This document shows positions 59,005 to 64,000 of a DNA stretch of 64,000 nucleotides, one piece after another. Below the pieces are notes generated by a model. It saw nothing but the letters and a program-made list of their open reading frames with translations. It made no database searches and was not told the origin of the DNA. The translations under genes and the position numbers were made by a program. This DNA is from a virus. Location: IMG/VR virus record IMGVR_UViG_3300032268_000694, positions 1 through 64,000 of that record; one strand, written 5' to 3'. Every line of letters starts with the position of its first letter. Position 1 is the stretch's first letter.

Positions 59005-60264
59005 ATGGCAACTTGGAAAAAAGTCATAGTCTCTGGTAGTAATGCCGAACTTAATCAATTGAATGTTGGAAGCACCCAACAAATATCTATTACACCATCA
59101 TCTACTTTTTTATCAGGTTCATTTAGTGGATCTTTTAATGGAGCACTTAAATCACAACTTGCTAATGCAACTCAACCTAATATTGTTGGATATGATGTAT
59201 CAACTGGTACATTTACCTATCAAGGAACTGGATCATTCGTAGCAACTAGTGCCTCATATGCGGCTAATGCTGACTTGTTGGATGGATTAGATTCAAGTGC
59301 TTTTACATCTACTGGCTCTTTTCAATCATTTACAAGTTCAATTAACACAACAACAGCATCTTTTGCTTTAAGATTAGGAAGTTTAGAATCAGCAACTTCA
59401 TCACTATTTAGTGCTACTGCTTCATTAAATAACTATACTGCATCTCAAAATATATTAAATGGTACCTTTGCAACTACAGGTTCGAATAATTTTATAGGTA
59501 ATCAGACAATAACTGGTAGTTTTTCAATATCCGGTTCATTATCAGTTAATAATTCTAATGTAATATTAACTAATCAGACATCTTCAATGTCTGTTGCAAC
59601 AGCTTCATTTGCATCAACTGCAGCTCAAGTTAATAATGCTTTATCCTTTGGTACAGGTTTAACAGGAGGATCTTATAATGGTTCTACTGCTGTAACAACT
59701 GCTATCTCGGGTGCTGCTGCCTTATCATCTAATGTTCTTACTAAATGGACTGGTACTGGATTAGCTAATAGTAATATTACAGATACTGGTACTCAAGTAC
59801 AAATTGGATCTGGTGCCTCTGGTGGTGTGTCAGTTGCTGCGGGTGGTATTAACGTAACAGGTAACTCAATATTTAATAGTAATTTAACGATAAGTGGTGA
59901 CTTAACAGTAGCAGGTACTGCTTCTTTTACTAATACTGATAACTTAACTATTAAAGATAAATTTATATTAATTAATAGTGGTTCATCAACATTAGCAGAT
60001 TCAGGATGGATTACTCAATATAATGCTGCTGGTTCTGGCTCTGCTTTTTATTTAGAGGCTGCTTCAACTGGTGATTATGGTCGTTTTGCAGTAGCTTATG
60101 ATGTTATAGGAACATCAACTGCCTTAACAGTAGATCAATTTGTAGTAACTGCTAAAACAGCAGCTGGTGCCCCATCAGCAGATCCAACTTGGGGTGGTGC
60201 TACAAATGGATATGGTAATATGTTTATTAATAGCTCAAATGGTGACATATATATCTATTCATAA
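59005..60264 (+). CDS. Fibre-like protein with TWKKVIVSGS head (419 aa)
   Basis: Begins MATWKKVIVSGSNAELNQLN; the same head opens the protein at 60828. A Ser/Ala/Thr repeat region (about 35-200) with S-A-S-Y-A-A-N-A-D-L-L-D-G-L-D follows. The C-terminal part (about 210-419) has beta-helix-like repeats, then L-T-I-K-D-K-F-I-L-I-N-S-G-S and G-R-F-A-V-A-Y-D-V, seen in other phage fibre proteins. No peptidase (chaperone) domain is visible. It probably forms an elongated trimer involved in adsorption. Confidence 0.68.
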   Translation: MATWKKVIVSGSNAELNQLNVGSTQQISITPSSTFLSGSFSGSFNGALKSQLANATQPNIVGYDVSTGTFTYQGTGSFVATSASYAANADLLDGLDSSAFTSTGSFQSFTSSINTTTASFALRLGSLESATSSLFSATASLNNYTASQNILNGTFATTGSNNFIGNQTITGSFSISGSLSVNNSNVILTNQTSSMSVATASFASTAAQVNNALSFGTGLTGGSYNGSTAVTTAISGAAALSSNVLTKWTGTGLANSNITDTGTQVQIGSGASGGVSVAAGGINVTGNSIFNSNLTISGDLTVAGTASFTNTDNLTIKDKFILINSGSSTLADSGWITQYNAAGSGSAFYLEAASTGDYGRFAVAYDVIGTSTALTVDQFVVTAKTAAGAPSADPTWGGATNGYGNMFINSSNGDIYIYS

Positions 60265-60282
60265 AAAAAACTAAAACTAGTT

Positions 60283-60489
60283 ATGGCTTTTACATCAAAT
60301 CAATTAGTTGTAAATAATATTCCAACACAAAATAACCAGCCAACTCCAGACATTAATCAATTAAGTGTCCAGGAGTTGGCTTTTTTGCTTGATATTATAA
60401 GAAAATCATCTTTCCTTGGAGAACACATAGAGTTTGCGTATAATACTGTTGTTAAACTACAGAATCAATATTTACAACAAACTAAATAA
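60283..60489 (+). CDS. Small protein between fibre genes (68 aa)
   Basis: A polar N-terminus (MAFTSNQLVVNNIPTQNNQP) leads to a helical C-terminal half (LSVQELAFLLDIIRKSSFLG, then a VKLQNQYLQQT end). It is followed 2 nt later by another small helical gene. Together they could be fibre-assembly helpers; the sequence gives no direct evidence. No family is recognised. Confidence 0.55.
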   Translation: MAFTSNQLVVNNIPTQNNQPTPDINQLSVQELAFLLDIIRKSSFLGEHIEFAYNTVVKLQNQYLQQTK

Positions 60490-60491
60490 CA

Positions 60492-60725
60492 ATGGATTTA
60501 TTTTCCTTAGATTTTACTCCAAATGAATTAAATTTCATTAGACAATCTCTTGACTTAGTAACTATAAAAGGCACTGATGCTAAATTTCTAGCAGATCTTC
60601 AACTTAAGATTGAAAACGAATTAATTGAAATTCAACGTCTTATTCAACAAGAACAGCAACAAAAAGAGGATATATTAAAGCAAATCATTGCTGATGATAC
60701 ACCACCTTTACCATCTAAGAAATAA
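60492..60725 (+). CDS. Small coiled-coil protein (77 aa)
   Basis: Helical throughout, with Gln/Glu-rich coiled-coil segments (LIEIQRLIQQEQQQKEDILK) and a Pro/Lys end (TPPLPSKK). It begins LFSLDFTPNELNFIRQSLDL. It is probably co-transcribed with the previous small gene and placed between fibre genes, as assembly chaperones often are; this is inference. Confidence 0.55.
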   Translation: MDLFSLDFTPNELNFIRQSLDLVTIKGTDAKFLADLQLKIENELIEIQRLIQQEQQQKEDILKQIIADDTPPLPSKK

Positions 60726-60732
60726 TTTTAGT

Positions 60733-60740
60733 ATATTTAT
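60733..60740 (+). promoter_or_regulatory. Late-type box ATATTTAT
   Basis: The box lies 87 nt before the ATG at 60828. A hairpin ATACAC/GTGTAT (60779-60797) sits in the leader. Confidence 0.4.
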
Positions 60741-60827
60741 ACTAAACATACTGTAGGCCATAATAAGGAAGTAGGCATATACACGGCATAAGTGTATGTA
60801 TCTAACCACAGTAGCAAAATATATACA

Positions 60828-62177
60828 ATGCCCAATTGGAAAAAAGTCATCGTTTCTGGCTCGGATGCTAGTCTGAATTCCCTAAATGTATCTAATGGAA
60901 TTACTCTAACAGGATCTTTAGGAATAAGTGGATCTACTGGCACTTTACTTTCAGCCAATGTTGATACTATTATATTTACAGGCTCAGCAGCAATATCAGG
61001 TACACTAAATGTTACAAATGGCATAACAGGCTCATTATTAGGAACTGCTTCATTTTCTCAAACAGCATCTTATTGGAGTGGATCTATTAATAATGCATTA
61101 AGTGCATCATTTGCATCAACTGCTTCATTTGTAGCAAATGCTCAAACAGCATCTTTTGTTAATAATGCAGTTTCATCATCATATGCTCTAACAGCTTCGT
61201 TTGCATTAAATGCAGGAGGAGGAGGAGGAACAACAAGCACTTTTCCTTATATCCACCCCACGACAATAACAGGAAGTATTTCAATTCCTGATAATCATAA
61301 TGGATTGTTAATGAGTCCTGTCTCAATATCCGGAAGTGTTACTATTATGTCTGGGTCTAGTTTATTAACTATAGGTCCTATTACTGGTAGTGTAAGTTCT
61401 TCATTTGCATCAACATCTTCATACTCAAACAACATAATAGGAGCTGCAAATTACATTCCTAAATTTACCGGAGGTAATACATTAAGTAGCAGCATAATGT
61501 ATCAAAACAACAATGGAATAGGTGTAAATGATACTTCGCCTACACACCGATTCCAGGTAAATGGAGATATATCCACCTACAATAGTAGCAATACATTAAA
61601 TTTAACAAAATATTCTTTAATAGGAGGCCTTAATTCTACAGTAACAGGCAGTGAAACAAATCAATATGCTAATACTGGTATATATGGTTCATTAGGACAT
61701 TCAGCAACTACAGGAACATTCACACCACAGGATAATTCATTTGTAAGTGCATTTTTTGGTCAGTTTTCTAAAAGTGGAGGTGGAAATGTTTCTGGTAAAG
61801 TATCCTCATATGCAGCCATATCTAACCTTGCTGGTTCTGGTAGCGTAACAACAATATCTGGGTTTAGAGCTTATGCTCCACTTCAATCATTTGCTTTACC
61901 ATCATTTACTGGTACTGTAACAAATTATATTGGTTTATTAATAGATGATATTACTGGAACTACAGATGTAGGTTCTCGAATTACTAACAAATACGGTATT
62001 TACCAAACAGGTATTTCTGATAAAAACTACCTTGCAGGTTCTACTACGATTAATAACGTATTACAGCTAGGACAACAACACCCACTACCATCAGGTTCTG
62101 ATGGACAATTAGCAGTTTCCGCTTCTAATTTGTATTTCTTCTCTGGCAGTGCATGGAATAAAATATCATTTGCATAA
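60828..62177 (+). CDS. Fibre-like protein, second WKKVIVSGS head (449 aa)
   Basis: The ATG at 60828 gives MPNWKKVIVSGSDASLNSLN, aligning with the head of the protein at 59005; an in-frame start at 60792 is rejected because it lies in the leader. Repeats of the T-A-S-F-A type fill about 80-140. A Gly run (AGGGGGTT) precedes a receptor-like region (about 150-449) with beta-rich segments NNYIGLLIDDITG-type and NKYGIYQTGISDKNYLAGST. The last block resembles the end of virion fibres with a chaperone-free C-terminus. It is probably an adsorption or decoration fibre. Confidence 0.65.
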   Translation: MPNWKKVIVSGSDASLNSLNVSNGITLTGSLGISGSTGTLLSANVDTIIFTGSAAISGTLNVTNGITGSLLGTASFSQTASYWSGSINNALSASFASTASFVANAQTASFVNNAVSSSYALTASFALNAGGGGGTTSTFPYIHPTTITGSISIPDNHNGLLMSPVSISGSVTIMSGSSLLTIGPITGSVSSSFASTSSYSNNIIGAANYIPKFTGGNTLSSSIMYQNNNGIGVNDTSPTHRFQVNGDISTYNSSNTLNLTKYSLIGGLNSTVTGSETNQYANTGIYGSLGHSATTGTFTPQDNSFVSAFFGQFSKSGGGNVSGKVSSYAAISNLAGSGSVTTISGFRAYAPLQSFALPSFTGTVTNYIGLLIDDITGTTDVGSRITNKYGIYQTGISDKNYLAGSTTINNVLQLGQQHPLPSGSDGQLAVSASNLYFFSGSAWNKISFA

Positions 62178-62243
62178 AAATAAATAAAATAACAAAACAA
62201 ATCACAAATATAAAATATCCTAAAAATAATATCAATATTTTTA

Positions 62244-62251
62244 ATATTTAT
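62244..62251 (+). promoter_or_regulatory. Late-type box ATATTTAT
   Basis: The box ends 29 nt before the ATG at 62281, in a 103-nt very AT-rich gap. Confidence 0.45.
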
Positions 62252-62280
62252 TACAGTAATATACAAACAATTTAGCAAAT

Positions 62281-64000
62281 ATGAGCACTATCTATGTAGA
62301 TAATATACTTCCGTACTCTGGTAATTCGGTATTCATTAGTGGTAGCGTTAGTTCTTTAACAGCATCTTTTGCAGAAACTGCATCATTTGCTCCTGATTAT
62401 ACATTATCATCGTCTTTTTTAAATTATACAGGTTCAACCAATACTCGTATAAGCAATTTAGAAGCATTTAGCTCATCTCTAGATGCAGCATTTGCAACGG
62501 ATGCACAATTAAACACGGCAACTGCTTCTTTAAGCGGATCCATAAGTGCATTATCAAGTAGTTTTTTATCATATACGTCATCTCAAAAGGCTATAAATAA
62601 TACTTTAGCAACAACTGGTTCAAACTCTTTTATTGGTAGTCAAAACGTAACTGGTTCTATTAATATAAGTGGTAGTATAGTTGTAACAGATACAATAACT
62701 GCTCAAAAGTTAGTAGTACAAACTATTACTTCATCTGTTAATTTTGTTACTGGATCTACTAAGTTTGGAACAATAGTTTCAAATACTCATGACTTTACAG
62801 GAAGCGTCTCAGTATCAGGATCATTAGCAGTAAACGGCTCTAATGTAATTTTAACTAATCAAACATCTTCAATATCTGCAGCTACAGCTTCATTCGCATC
62901 AACTGCTTCTCTTGCCTTAACAGCATCATATATTTTAAATGCCGTAAGTGCCTCGTATGCTATGTCATCATCATTTGCAACTTCAGCTTCTTATGCTGAA
63001 AGTGCTTCATACGCCCTATCATCCTCAGCAGCAGTTTCATCATCATATGCCATAAGTGCTTCATACGCCCTATCATCCTCAGCAGCAGTTTCATCATCAT
63101 ATGCCATAAGTGCTTCATACGCCCTATCATCCTCAGCAGCAGTTTCAGCATCTTATGCTGATAGTGCTTCATACGCTATGTCATCCTCAGTAGCAGTTTC
63201 AGCATCTTACGCTACAACCGCATCTTATGCTGATAGTGCTTCATACGCTATGTCATCCTCAGTAGCAGTTTCAGCATCTTACGCTACAACCGCATCTTAT
63301 GCTGATAGTGCTTCAATAGCAGTTTCATCTTCTCAATCATTAACTGCTTCACATTTAACTCCTGTAACTAATTTATATGTAAATGAAATTTATCCTACTA
63401 CTGGAAATTCTGCAAATCGTATTTTTACAGAAAATCAAAATACAGGATTTGGAGGAATAGGAGATACAGTAATATATACTAGTCTTTTTGATATTAATCT
63501 TTACCCGGGTGCTGGTACTAGAGCAGTAAAAGTAACGGGATCATTGGGTGTAAGTAATGGAATTACAGGATCATTATTTGGAACAGCATCATTTGCATCA
63601 TTTGCTCCAAGTGCATCTTTTGCTGATAATGCTAATTTATTAAATGGATTAGATAGTAGTACTTTTGCATCTACTGCTTCATTCCAAAACTATACCTCAT
63701 CTACTGATGCTAATATTAGTTCAATTAATACTGCAACAGCCTCATTAAATGCAAGCGTTGCTAGTTTAAATGCTCAAACCTCATCATTATTATCTTATAC
63801 TGCATCATTAAATGGATTTAGTGCCTCAATACTATCATATACTTCTTCTCAAAATATATTAAATGGTACTTTTGCAACAACAGGCTCTAATACTTTTACA
63901 GGAATACAAACAATTAATAATAATTTACAAGTTACCGGTTCAATAAGTGTAACTAGTAATATTACAGCTATTGGTACTATAACTGCACAAACATTAGTAG
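62281..64000 (+). CDS. Partial large fibre-like protein (573+ aa)
   Basis: The frame opens at the ATG at 62281 (MSTIYVDNILPYSGNSVFIS) and is still open at the window edge. Residues about 145-215 (TAQKLVVQTITSS, then N-F-V-T-G-S-T-K-F-G-T and N-T-H-D-F-T-G-S-V) match the protein at 58063. Residues about 220-355 are a long S-A-S-Y-A repeat coded by near-identical 54- and 72-bp DNA units. A second head-like block starts near residue 361 (LYVNEIYPTTGNSANRIFTE). It is probably the main long fibre or collar fibre. Confidence 0.72.
   Translation, partial: MSTIYVDNILPYSGNSVFISGSVSSLTASFAETASFAPDYTLSSSFLNYTGSTNTRISNLEAFSSSLDAAFATDAQLNTATASLSGSISALSSSFLSYTSSQKAINNTLATTGSNSFIGSQNVTGSINISGSIVVTDTITAQKLVVQTITSSVNFVTGSTKFGTIVSNTHDFTGSVSVSGSLAVNGSNVILTNQTSSISAATASFASTASLALTASYILNAVSASYAMSSSFATSASYAESASYALSSSAAVSSSYAISASYALSSSAAVSSSYAISASYALSSSAAVSASYADSASYAMSSSVAVSASYATTASYADSASYAMSSSVAVSASYATTASYADSASIAVSSSQSLTASHLTPVTNLYVNEIYPTTGNSANRIFTENQNTGFGGIGDTVIYTSLFDINLYPGAGTRAVKVTGSLGVSNGITGSLFGTASFASFAPSASFADNANLLNGLDSSTFASTASFQNYTSSTDANISSINTATASLNASVASLNAQTSSLLSYTASLNGFSASILSYTSSQNILNGTFATTGSNTFTGIQTINNNLQVTGSISVTSNITAIGTITAQTLV
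63001..63306 (+). repeat. Tandem 54-bp and 72-bp coding repeats
   Basis: Three 54-bp units (63001, 63055, 63109) are followed by two 72-bp units (63163 and 63235, identical). Each begins AGTGCTTCATACGC. They encode S-A-S-Y-A repeats. Confidence 0.9.

Noticed and set aside
2317-62251. Reading the ATATTTAT boxes as T4 late promoters (TATAAATA) on the minus strand
   Set aside because: No supported gene lies on the minus strand, and the boxes sit at a short, consistent distance before + strand starts. The + strand reading is more economical.
63001-63306. CRISPR-like array
   Set aside because: The repeats are directly tandem without unique spacers and stay in frame with the fibre-like protein.

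Overview
The window is a gene-dense, AT-rich stretch of a lytic contractile-tailed phage genome with a T4-superfamily gene set. Every supported gene lies on the + strand; many are packed with 1-13 nt overlaps. Recognisable T4-type functions are a gp55-like late sigma factor, gp25 and gp6 baseplate wedge proteins, DnaG-like primase (gp61 type), terminase large subunit (gp17), portal (gp20), prohead protease (gp21), scaffold (gp22), major capsid protein (gp23) and neck-type proteins. The host is probably a Bacteroidota (flavobacterium-like) cell. This is an inference: promoter-like boxes resemble the Bacteroidota -7 element TAnnTTTG, purine-rich Shine-Dalgarno sites are rare, and the genome is AT-rich. 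No tRNA, integrase, insertion sequence or CRISPR array was seen.

Layout. 1-2258: very small early-type genes behind a repeated CGTATATTCACGT box, plus a GC-richer structured gap (1366-1678). 2334-4936: a repeat-containing acidic protein, small membrane/coiled-coil proteins, the gp55-like sigma factor and a coiled-coil protein. 4938-19673: baseplate and tail proteins with a GH19 endolysin among them, ending in a protein with a mucin-like threonine tract. 19716-22035: three overlapping glycosyltransferase-like genes. 22349-24549: GIY-YIG-like nuclease, primase and PD-(D/E)XK exonuclease. 24564-26292: GT2 glycosyltransferase, small membrane protein and LpxH-like phosphoesterase. 26308-41629: an accessory block of enzymes and low-complexity proteins, many starting with a short helix of the type M-I-K-L-x-D-I-L-K-E. 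41761-53481: packaging and head morphogenesis in T4 order, then PhoH. 53539-57772: neck and connector proteins. 57789-64000: serine/alanine-rich fibre-like paralogs, the last running off the window. Tail sheath, tail tube and tape measure were not recognised and presumably lie outside.

How it fits together. The gp55-like factor probably drives late genes from a box of the form ATATTTAT. At least twenty copies lie just upstream of late genes, several only 4 nt before the start codon. The prohead protease and the recurrent N-terminal helices ending in L/I-x-E suggest a cargo system like T4 Alt and the internal proteins: tagged enzymes (a kinase, an ADP-ribosyltransferase-like protein, a nucleotidyltransferase-metalloprotease fusion, a ParB-like protein and others) may be packed in the prohead, trimmed and injected. 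This is the most interesting hypothesis in the window. A second is a virion-glycosylation cassette, where a Thr-rich baseplate/tail protein is followed at once by three glycosyltransferases.
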